Below, piece after piece: positions 16,478 to 23,257 of a stretch of 24,007 bases of DNA. Both the position numbers and the translations under genes were made by a program. The notes beneath the pieces are model-generated. The model was not told the origin of the DNA. It was given only the letters and a program-made list of their open reading frames with translations, and made no database searches. The DNA comes from UKL13-2 sp040379385 (GTDB lineage: Bacteria; Pseudomonadota; Gammaproteobacteria; Burkholderiales; Usitatibacteraceae): contig JBEILF010000025.1 of the NCBI GenBank assembly GCA_040379385.1, forward strand, positions 1 to 24,007, read 5' to 3'. Within the stretch, counting starts at the first letter, position 1, and every line of letters starts with the position of its first letter.

Positions 16478-17479
16478 ATGAATATTGGACAATTTCCACA
16501 ACGGCGCATGCGGCGCCTTCGCCGCACTGGCTTCCTGCGGCGTATGGTGCGCGAGTCGGTACTCACCTCCGCAGATTTCATCTATCCGGTTTTTGTTCTG
16601 GCCGGAGAAGGACGGCGAGAGGCCGTTACCTCGATGCCCGGAGTTGAACGACTGTCCCTAGACCAACTCTTGCCCGTGTGCGAGGAGGCCCGAGCCCTCG
16701 GGATTCCGGCCGTTGCGTTGTTTCCCGTGATCGAGACATCGCTGAAAACGCCCGGGGGTGAGGAAGCGTTCAACCCAAATGGCCTCGTACCAACAGTCGT
16801 GCGAGCATTGAAACAACACTTTCCAGACTTGGGCGTGATCACCGATATCGCGTTGGACCCTTACACCAGCCACGGCCAAGACGGTGTAGTCGACGAGACT
16901 GGCTACATCCTGAATGACGAAACCAACGCCATCCTCCAAAAGCAGGCGGTCTCACACGCCGAAGCAGGGGTCGATATTGTTGCGCCGTCGGACATGATGG
17001 ACGGGCGCATCGGGCAAATTCGCCAGGCGCTTGACGCTGCGGGGCACATCCACACATCCATAATGGCCTACTCTGCAAAGTATGCGAGCGCCTACTATGG
17101 TCCTTTCCGCGATGCCGTAGGCTCATCCACCAATCTCGGCAAGTCTGATAAGAAGAACTACCAGATGGACCCGGCAAACTCGGACGAGGCAATACGCGAA
17201 ATTGCCCTCGATCTGCAAGAAGGCGCTGACATGGTGATGGTAAAACCGGGGATGCCGTATCTGGACATCGTGCGTCGGGCAAAAGATACCTTCGCCGCTC
17301 CGACGTTTGTCTACCAAGTCTCGGGTGAATACGCGATGGTGAAGGCGGCCTGCCAAAACGGATGGCTCGATTACGATAGCGTGATGATGGAGTCGTTGCT
17401 AGCATTCAAGCGCGCCGGGGCTGACGGCATCCTGACCTACTTCGCGTTGGACGCTGCACGGTTGTTAGCCAAGGCGTGA
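16478..17479 (+). CDS. hemB: Delta-aminolevulinic acid dehydratase (porphobilinogen synthase)
   Basis: HemB condenses two 5-aminolevulinate molecules to porphobilinogen, the step after HemL. The 333-residue product shows RRTGFLRRMVRES, LTSADFIYPVFV, ALDPYTSHGQDG (the Asp-containing, Mg-type metal site rather than the Cys-rich Zn type), the Schiff-base lysines Lys201 (AYSAKYASAYYGPFRDA) and Lys256 (VMVKPGMPYLD), and YQVSGEYAM. The frame is open from 16148, but upstream residues overlap engB and resemble no HemB. I chose the ATG at 16478, which gives family length; an ATG at 16385 is an alternative. Neither has a strong ribosome site. The stop overlaps the next gene's GTG by 4 bp. Confidence 0.94.
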   Translation: MNIGQFPQRRMRRLRRTGFLRRMVRESVLTSADFIYPVFVLAGEGRREAVTSMPGVERLSLDQLLPVCEEARALGIPAVALFPVIETSLKTPGGEEAFNPNGLVPTVVRALKQHFPDLGVITDIALDPYTSHGQDGVVDETGYILNDETNAILQKQAVSHAEAGVDIVAPSDMMDGRIGQIRQALDAAGHIHTSIMAYSAKYASAYYGPFRDAVGSSTNLGKSDKKNYQMDPANSDEAIREIALDLQEGADMVMVKPGMPYLDIVRRAKDTFAAPTFVYQVSGEYAMVKAACQNGWLDYDSVMMESLLAFKRAGADGILTYFALDAARLLAKA

Positions 17480-17901
17480 TAGCCGTGCGGCAACATCTGG
17501 CGGCAGTAGCCCTTTTGGTAAGCGATTACGACGAAGCAATTGCTTACTACACCACCAAACTTGGCTTCGAACTCCTCGAAGATACCGACCTCTCCGCAAC
17601 GCAGCCTGGTAAACGCTGGGTACGTGTGCGACCGCGCGGTGCAACGGAAACCTCGTTTTTGCTTGCCCGCGCAACGTCACCCATACAACTTGCGGCGGTG
17701 GGCAATCAATCTGGTGGTCGCGTTTTTTTGTTTTTGTCGACCGATGACTTCGCGCGTGACTTCACACAAATGACAAAAGCCGGGGTTAAGTGGGTGCGGT
17801 CGCCATCCCGCGAGACATATGGCACGGTCGCCGTCTTCGAAGACCTCTATGGCAACCATTGGGATCTGATCGGGCCGCCCGGGCCACCTTTGCCGCGGTG
17901 A
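17476..17901 (+). CDS. VOC (glyoxalase/bleomycin-resistance fold) family protein
   Basis: A 141-residue single-copy VOC-fold protein. The first half has LAAVALLVSDYDEAIAYYT and KLGFELLED, the usual opening beta strand, helix and LGF turn. The second half ends with VAVFEDLYGNHWDLIG, matching the common D-P/L-x-GN-x-W-x-L pattern. Family members are metal-dependent lyases, dioxygenases or resistance proteins; the substrate cannot be told from the sequence. The start is GTG at 17476, overlapping the hemB stop by 4 bp (GTGA), so it is translationally coupled to hemB. A tetrapyrrole-related role is only a guess from position. Confidence 0.87.
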   Translation: MIAVRQHLAAVALLVSDYDEAIAYYTTKLGFELLEDTDLSATQPGKRWVRVRPRGATETSFLLARATSPIQLAAVGNQSGGRVFLFLSTDDFARDFTQMTKAGVKWVRSPSRETYGTVAVFEDLYGNHWDLIGPPGPPLPR

Positions 17902-18101
17902 AACATGTCGGCTCCGGCATGCGACCACTTAGTGCTGCCACTGCCGCCGCGCAATTGTATTGCAGTCGGTGTATCTTATAGGTTGAGGCTCGCGCAACTG
18001 TGGGCAATCAACATTGTCCATCAAGGTAATCACACCTAAGACGCCTCCCTTCGCCCCCTCATGTGCCGGGCAACACTTTGCTTTTTCGGAAAGGAACTTT
18101 C

Positions 18102-18602
18102 ATGATTCGTCGCCCCATATTTCTCACCCTACTCGCCCTCCTCACCAGCGTGAGCGTTACGGCCCCACTGATGGCCAATGCTGCCGTTACGGTGACTTTC
18201 ACCAAAGCTGATCAGTATATCGACGTACCCTTCTCGCCGAGCGACCGCGAGGCAACGCTCAAGACCCTCAAGGAACATTTTCAGAAGCTTGGCAGCAAAT
18301 TGCCCAGCGGACAAGACCTCAAAATTGAAGTGCTTGAAATCGATTTGGCCGGTCGGACGGAGCCGTCACGCATGTCGGGTGCCAACGATTTACGGGTGCT
18401 ACGCGGCGGCGCTGACTGGCCGATGATCCAATTGCGTTACAGTGTGGAAGCGGCTGGTAAGCCACTTAAGCAGGGCGAGGCTAGGATCAGTGATCAAAAT
18501 TACCTGAACCACATGAACCGCTACCCGAGCAGTGAGCCATTGCGCTACGAAAAGGCGATGCTTGACGATTGGTTCAAGAAGGAAATTCTCTCCGCAAAAT
18601 AG
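18102..18602 (+). CDS. Exported DUF3016-family protein
   Basis: A 166-residue protein with a clear signal peptide (RRPIFLTLLALLTSVSVTA, probable cleavage after NAA near residue 28), so it is periplasmic or secreted. The mature part begins VTVTFTKADQYIDVPFSPSDRE, which I recognise as the DUF3016 pattern. The middle segment DLKIEVLEIDLAGRTEPS and the end LRYEKAMLDDWFKKEI also fit. The family has no known function to my knowledge. The start at 18102 is supported by AAGGAA 5 nt upstream; the frame is open to 18063, but that reading puts residues before the signal peptide. It stands alone, with no obvious operon partner. Confidence 0.82.
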   Translation: MIRRPIFLTLLALLTSVSVTAPLMANAAVTVTFTKADQYIDVPFSPSDREATLKTLKEHFQKLGSKLPSGQDLKIEVLEIDLAGRTEPSRMSGANDLRVLRGGADWPMIQLRYSVEAAGKPLKQGEARISDQNYLNHMNRYPSSEPLRYEKAMLDDWFKKEILSAK

Positions 18603-18728
18603 CGCCGGGCGGTCTTGGGAAAAGTCTAACAAAGACGGGGGTCTTGGGGCGTAAAGCGCTGGAAAGTCGTTTCAAGAAATTGTTGCACTTGGAACTTGAG
18701 AGCGCCCGTAGTGCCTGATTCCGATTAG

Positions 18729-19303
18729 CCGATTGTCCCGATTCTTGCCGACACGCGAGAAGACATCGAACAACTCGGTAGCAAGCCCAAGTTTTGGGTA
18801 ACCCTTGACGGACAACGCTGGTTGTTCAAAGAGGCGCGCCCGAATACCGGTGAAGATTGGGCAGAAAAGGTCGCCGCTGAATTTGCAAAGCACATTGGCA
18901 TGTGCACGGCCGAGGTGGAACTGGCTGTTTATGCCGACAAGCGCGGCTGTATTTCAAAGAACTTTATTGACCGGCAGATTGGTGAAGCACGGGTCCACGG
19001 TAACGAGGTGTTGGCCGTGCAAGTCGAGTAATATGATAAAACCAAGATTCAGAACAAGCCGGTGTCTATCGGCAGCAAAGTGACCCGCATAGTGCAAGCC
19101 CGCTTGCACTTGTAAAATTTGCATCCGCCAAATACCTTAAGTATTTCAGCACGGCGTTGGAAAAGATTTGTAAGCTAAATGAAGATGATGCACGACAAAT
19201 GATCAGTCGCATCCCTATAAATTTTGCGTCTGACGTCTCGAAGCGTTTGGCGCTCGCCATTGTTGTTTACTCACTCTCTGAGCTGAAACGGATTCAAGCA
19301 TGA
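18729..19303 (+). pseudogene. HipA-like kinase gene with central deletion
   Basis: Two pieces of one protein lie in different frames. The 5' piece (18729-19028) reads PIVPILADTREDIEQLGSK, then WLFKEARPNTGEDWAEKVAA, ELAVYADKRGCISKNF and RVHGNEVL. That is the N-terminal part of HipA-like/HipA-C proteins, including the phosphate-loop region. It hits TAA at 19029-19031, and homologous-looking codons (YDKTKIQN) continue to about 19055. The 3' piece (from about 19061 in another frame) reads GVYRQQSDPHSASPLALVKF and ends VSKRLALAIVVYSLSELKRI, the family's C-terminal helices. Some 130-150 residues carrying the kinase catalytic core are missing by comparison with the family. No start codon is left: TAG stands at 18726. 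The end overlaps the next gene (ATGA). Confidence 0.75.
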
Positions 19304-20040
19304 GTACTTTATTTGTCGCTTGGCAGTCGCCTGAGCCCTCGCGCTCGTGGTTTCCAATCGGTCGCCTCGATGCCGAGAATTCGTCATCTTTTCTTTTCCG
19401 CTACACGCAGGGAGCTCTCGACGCGGAGACCCATGCGGGGTTTAAACCCTTGGTGTCGTTTCCAGATTTTCGTAAACGCTATGAGTCCAGCCAACTGTTC
19501 CCTGTTTTCAAGAATCGCGTTCTTGACCCCGCACGAAAGGATTTCAAGGACTATTTGGGCTGGCTTGACTTGGATCCCGCACATTCCGACCCGATTGAGA
19601 TTCTTGCCCTGACGGGTGGCGAACGCCAAACGGATAGCTTGGAGGTGTTTCCGCGCATCCTCAAGCGCGCGGATCAGACCTTTTCATGTCGCTTTTTCTT
19701 ACACGGTTTACGACACGTCACGGACGCTGGGCGGGCGACAGCCAACGCGCTTGCAGCCGAAACGCCGCTACAGGTTGCGGTGGAACTAAACAATCCTGTT
19801 GGCCCGCTGGCGATTCAACTGCAAACGACCGACTGCCACATGATCGGCTGGGTGCCGCGTTACCTGGTGCAGGACTTGATTGCTGGTATCAATGAACACC
19901 CTATGGTTTCTGCCAAGGTTATTCGCGTAAATGAGCATGGCGCGCCGCAAGCGCGAAGAATCCTGATTGAACTTACTGGGACTTTACCTGCGGGTTTTGA
20001 ACCGATGTCAGGCGCGCAGTTCAGGCTGCTCACCGCCTAG
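19300..20040 (+). CDS. HIRAN-domain protein, partner of a HipA-like kinase
   Basis: This intact 246-residue protein starts with a segment resembling the HipA N-terminal subdomain (VAWQSPEPSRSWFPIGRLD, then FRYTQGAL, YESSQLFPVFKNRVL). A middle linker follows (LTGGERQTDSLEVFP). The end is HIRAN-like, with CRFFLHGLRHV, LQVAVELNNPVGPLAIQLQT and CHMIGWVPRYLVQDLI. HIRAN domains occur in DNA-repair helicases and bind DNA 3' ends; as a stand-alone gene next to a HipA-like kinase its role is not established. The ATG at 19300 overlaps the stop of the HipA-like remnant, showing the two were once translated together. With the kinase gone this copy may be orphaned. It shows no frameshift. Confidence 0.78.
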   Translation: MSTLFVAWQSPEPSRSWFPIGRLDAENSSSFLFRYTQGALDAETHAGFKPLVSFPDFRKRYESSQLFPVFKNRVLDPARKDFKDYLGWLDLDPAHSDPIEILALTGGERQTDSLEVFPRILKRADQTFSCRFFLHGLRHVTDAGRATANALAAETPLQVAVELNNPVGPLAIQLQTTDCHMIGWVPRYLVQDLIAGINEHPMVSAKVIRVNEHGAPQARRILIELTGTLPAGFEPMSGAQFRLLTA

Positions 20041-20049
20041 GCTGTCGCA

Positions 20050-20202
20050 ATGCAGAGCTTCCGCACGCGGCAAAACCGCAAACTCGAACTCACCACCGCG
20101 CCACACACCTACCAAATGCCGGGTCGGTACAAAGTGGCGGTGAAGGTGATCGATATTTTTGGCAATGACACGATGACACTGGTGCCCGTCAGTGTCGGCT
20201 GA
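20050..20202 (+). pseudogene. 50-codon fragment, possible tail of a DNA methyltransferase
   Basis: Directly after the HIRAN stop, in the same frame, codons from an ATG at 20050 read SFRTRQNRKLELTTAPHTY, then GRYKVAVKVIDIFGNDTMTL and end at 20200-20202. The beta-rich GRYKVAVKVIDIFGND segment resembles the C-terminus I recall for large site-specific DNA methyltransferases or restriction-associated helicases, but I cannot verify that here. The codons look protein-coding and there is no methylase core nearby, so I treat it as the surviving 3' scrap of a larger gene. A genuine small gene is possible. It overlaps the upstream alternative start (20192) of the next gene. Confidence 0.45.
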
Positions 20203-20206
20203 AACC

Positions 20207-21151
20207 ATGCCCCTATCAGAAGCCGACGAAGCGCTCATCGACGATTTGTTCGACGCCTTCACCTACCCGATAGACTTCCCGTTTGCGGCGGTCGCAACAG
20301 CGAAAGCGAACTGGCCCGCCGTTGGCACGGCTTTCATTCAAGAACTTGAAGACGCCGTTGCCGACCCGTGGGCATATGCTAACGGGGACATGATTTACGA
20401 ATTTGCCTACCGATTAGCCTCAGATATGCGCGATACACGCGCCTTTGCGCCGTTGCTGGCAACGCTTTACTTCCCGGAGGACATTAGCGAAGCGCTGATG
20501 GGCGACGGCACCACCAGCAATTTGCCGCGCGCGCTTGCGTGCACGTTCGATGCGTCCGACCCTGCCAGCGAAGCCAAATTACGCGGCGTCGCAGAAAATC
20601 GAAAGCTGTTTGTTTGGAGCCGCGTTGCGGCAGTCGATGCATTATGCATTCGCGCTCTCGAGGGCGATACTGATCTTGACTCGCTTAAGAGTTGGATCCA
20701 TGGCCTCGCTAAAATCGAGGCCGAAGCGGTTCGCCTTCGCGACGAGGATACAACCGCACTGGAATCGTTGATCTCGACATTGACCGATTTGCGCGCCGCT
20801 GAGTACCTGCCCGATATTGAAGTATGGCGGACCACACTACCGATGGATCAATTCTGCGATTCGCTCGAACACATTCGCGATTCGATCACTTCACCCATCA
20901 GCAGTGGCGAATATGAAGATAAATTCCACCGCTACTACGGCCAACTCACTGAGGAGTTCGCCACGTGGGCGACGTTTGTTGAAAAGGCTGAGCGCGATGC
21001 GCGCGCCGCGCTCGACGACGACGAATTTGATGGCTATTCCGAAGCAGCGCAGTGGCCTTTTGTCCGCCCAACGCCTAAGGTTGGTCGCAACGATCCTTGC
21101 CCATGCGGCAGCGGACTGAAGTTCAAGAAGTGTTGCGGTAAGGATGCTTAG
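20207..21151 (+). CDS. DUF1186 protein with C-terminal SEC-C metal-binding motif
   Basis: A 314-residue soluble protein. The body is an alpha-helical repeat-like region matching the DUF1186 pattern (AFAPLLATLYF, EAKLRGVAENRKLFVWSRVAAVDAL, ALESLISTLTDLRA). The last 25 residues are a SEC-C motif, KVGRNDPCPCGSGLKFKKCC, a small zinc-binding module first seen in SecA and often used for protein-protein contacts. The function of DUF1186 proteins is unknown. The ATG at 20207 is chosen; a GTG at 20192 in the same frame would add five residues. Neither has a good ribosome site. It is not obviously in an operon with the amidohydrolase genes, which converge on it. Confidence 0.82.
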   Translation: MPLSEADEALIDDLFDAFTYPIDFPFAAVATAKANWPAVGTAFIQELEDAVADPWAYANGDMIYEFAYRLASDMRDTRAFAPLLATLYFPEDISEALMGDGTTSNLPRALACTFDASDPASEAKLRGVAENRKLFVWSRVAAVDALCIRALEGDTDLDSLKSWIHGLAKIEAEAVRLRDEDTTALESLISTLTDLRAAEYLPDIEVWRTTLPMDQFCDSLEHIRDSITSPISSGEYEDKFHRYYGQLTEEFATWATFVEKAERDARAALDDDEFDGYSEAAQWPFVRPTPKVGRNDPCPCGSGLKFKKCCGKDA

Positions 21152-21313
21152 CGCGGCCACGGCAAGGTGCCGGAAACACTCGATGCACGCGACGTGGCTG
21201 CGCACAATAACCCGCACAAGAGGGAAGTTCTAAAAACTCCGTCGTCCCAGCTCATTTTGGTAACTACGCCAGGACCCAGACCTTCGTAACGCATTGATCT
21301 TGCTGTGGACTGG

Positions 21314-21353
21314 ATTCCAGCCCGGCGAATCCCTCGTGGTTGTTCGCTGGAAT
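21314..21353. repeat. REP-like hairpin next to MITE copy B
   Basis: ATTCCAGC at 21314-21321 pairs with GCTGGAAT at 21346-21353 around a 24-nt loop (21322-21345). The loop matches the loop of the hairpin inside MITE copy B (21478-21501) at 20 of 24 positions although the stems differ. It lies in the 477-bp gap between the DUF1186 gene and the amidohydrolase pair. Confidence 0.68.
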
Positions 21354-21373
21354 GACGGCAATTTTGAGGTTTT

Positions 21374-21544
21374 TATTGATGCGGCAACTTAAAATGACTA
21401 ATTAAGAAAACCCCGCTCCCGCGAAGGCGGAAGCCTAATATCGGAATCTGCCGCGTTAAATAAAATTGGGTTCCCGCCCGGCGCAACCCTTGTGGTTGTA
21501 CGCGGGAACGGGGAAATTCGCCATATTTACTTGCCGAATCAATA
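21374..21544 (-). mobile_element. MITE-like element, copy B, with TA flanks
   Basis: This is the second copy of the element at 180-340, in the opposite orientation. The body at 21376-21542 (167 bp) ends in TTGATGCGGCAA and TTGCCGAATCAA, one mismatch away at each end from copy A and imperfectly matched to each other. TA flanks both ends (21374-21375 and 21543-21544). The core 21433-21477 matches copy A at 44 of 45 bases. It differs by a longer loop in the GTTCCCGC/GCGGGAAC hairpin (24 nt at 21478-21501 instead of 4 nt). It has no coding capacity. Confidence 0.82.
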
Positions 21545-21573
21545 GCCGTTGCCAAGACTAAAACCCCTTATTT

Positions 21574-21613
21574 GACGGGCGTTTTCAAGCCATTTTGCCT
21601 GAAAACACCCGTC
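21574..21613 (-). terminator. Long hairpin after the amidohydrolase genes
   Basis: Positions 21574-21587 and 21600-21613 form a 14-bp stem (GACGGGCGTTTTCA on the plus strand). In minus-strand RNA all 14 pairs form, with one G-U; in plus-strand RNA there is one mismatch. It begins 15 bp past the minus-strand stop at 21629, so it is probably that operon's 3' hairpin. The tail is AAATAAGGGGTTTT, not a pure U-tract. It resembles the hairpin at 371-410. Confidence 0.55.
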
Positions 21614-21628
21614 TTTATTAGACTTTTG

Positions 21629-23257
21629 CTATTTTGTTGAGCCAGCCCTCTTCGCGTCGAGTTGCTGGTACTTCTGCTCGTACTTTTTGTTGAGCCGCGT
21701 TTGTTTATCTTCCAACGGCAGCTCGCGGCCACCAATATAGATACGCTCAACGTTGGTACGAATATCAAGCGGGTCACCGTCGCTGACAAAGAAATTCGCC
21801 AGCTTGCCGACTTCAAGGGATCCCAACTTGTCGGCCACGCCGAGAATCTGTGCCGGATACAACGTAATAGCCTTTAGCGCTTCTGCCCGTGGCAGGCCAT
21901 ACGCCGCGGCGGTACCGGCTTCATACGGCAAGCTGCGCTCCATGGCCGCGTCAAACGTGCTGCCGCCACGCGCGATGGCAAAACGCACTCCCGCCGCATG
22001 AAGGGTAGCCGCGAGCTTGAACGGGGCGTCGTAGTCGTCGTCGCGGCGCAATGGCAGGCGATGCACACTGCCGATGATGACTGGAACCTTGCGCTCGGCC
22101 AACAGTGAGGCAATGCGCCATGCATCTTGGCCACCGATGACCACCAGCTTCAAGTTAAACCGCTCCGCAAAGGCCAACGCATATCGAATCTGCGGTAACT
22201 CATCTGCGTAGACAAACACCGGGCGCTGTTTATCCGCCGCACCAGCATTCAGGAAGACCGGGCGCATTGCCTCCCAACGCATATCGATTGGCGTGGCTGG
22301 CTCGACACTGCGCGTACGGTGATACGCGCCGGCGGCTTCAAACACATCTTCAAGCGCGCGCAGTCGTTGGTTGGTCAGGCGCTCCATTTCCTCGCGTGCC
22401 GAACCGGTGACCGCAGTCGGCGGCGCAAAAACACTGGATGACAGGTTGGTACGCATCGAAGGCAGGCTGATATGTAGCCCCACCTCCGCCGCCACACCCA
22501 TGTCTTCCCAGTTCCAGCCGTCGAGCTGAATCACGGCGGAAGTTCCGGCGATCAAACTCGCCGCACCAGGGCGCGGTGCCGCAAGGGCTGCCAGTACGCC
22601 GTTGGCACGTGTAACGGGGATTAACTCACTATCGGCGTTCACCGCCACCAACGCACGCGAGTTTGGATTAAACGTCCCCACTTCGGCGCTATCAACAGTC
22701 GCGCGCACGGACTGCACCTCGACCAAACCTAGCGTGGTGTTGGCGGCGATGAAACCGGGATAGACGTGTTTGCCGGATAACGAAAGCACTGTCGCATTAG
22801 CCGTATCGGGTACGGCGCTCGCCGCGCCGATCGCGACGATACGGCCCTTATCCACCAACATGCGGCCATTAGAAATCACCTCTCCGCTGATGGTGTGAAG
22901 GGTCGCACCGGTGATCAGCAAAGGCTTCGATTGTGGTGGCGGTGGGATGTTGGGGTTGGCGAGCGCAAGCCCGGAAGCCATCACTGTCGGTAGCAGAAGT
23001 GCGGCATGCGCAAAAGCGCCAAGCCAAACCGTAGCGAGCGAACGAAGGTCGCGCAACGCGAGCGGGGGTTTCGCGGAGCACTGCTCTGCGCCTGCGAGCG
23101 CCAGAGGCCGATGCAGCGGCCGAGGAATAGCGCAAGTGTGTGAATTACCCATTGACGCGTTTGGCAGCATAGGCAGGCGCGAGATTCGTCCGCGCAGTAG
23201 GTTTAGCGACACAGTAAATCGACGGTCGGACCAAGAATGCGGAAGTATTTTTTTCAT
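21629..23257 (-). CDS. Amidohydrolase-family protein lacking the HxH metal motif
   Basis: A 542-residue exported protein of the amidohydrolase superfamily. The start at 23257 is supported by GGAGG 7 nt upstream and by the ATGA overlap with the preceding gene. Residues 1-65 are unusual, and a signal-like hydrophobic stretch comes only at about 77-100 (VWLGAFAHAALLLPTVMASGL). The composite-domain strands follow (PLLITGATLHTISGEVISNG). The barrel start reads HVYPGFIAANTTLGL near 166-178, where metal-dependent members have PG-(L/F)-ID-xHxH. The closing segment ITLYPAQILGVADKLGSLEV is typical of the family. The missing HxH suggests an inactive or partner subunit. Its active-looking neighbour is directly upstream, so the two may form a complex. 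Confidence 0.82.
   Translation of the reverse strand: MKKILPHSWSDRRFTVSLNLLRGRISRLPMLPNASMGNSHTCAIPRPLHRPLALAGAEQCSAKPPLALRDLRSLATVWLGAFAHAALLLPTVMASGLALANPNIPPPPQSKPLLITGATLHTISGEVISNGRMLVDKGRIVAIGAASAVPDTANATVLSLSGKHVYPGFIAANTTLGLVEVQSVRATVDSAEVGTFNPNSRALVAVNADSELIPVTRANGVLAALAAPRPGAASLIAGTSAVIQLDGWNWEDMGVAAEVGLHISLPSMRTNLSSSVFAPPTAVTGSAREEMERLTNQRLRALEDVFEAAGAYHRTRSVEPATPIDMRWEAMRPVFLNAGAADKQRPVFVYADELPQIRYALAFAERFNLKLVVIGGQDAWRIASLLAERKVPVIIGSVHRLPLRRDDDYDAPFKLAATLHAAGVRFAIARGGSTFDAAMERSLPYEAGTAAAYGLPRAEALKAITLYPAQILGVADKLGSLEVGKLANFFVSDGDPLDIRTNVERIYIGGRELPLEDKQTRLNKKYEQKYQQLDAKRAGSTK

Noticed and set aside
18603..18660. AAGAC-GGGG-GTCTT hairpin after the DUF3016 gene as terminator
   Set aside because: The stem is only 5 bp and no T-tract follows; too weak to call.
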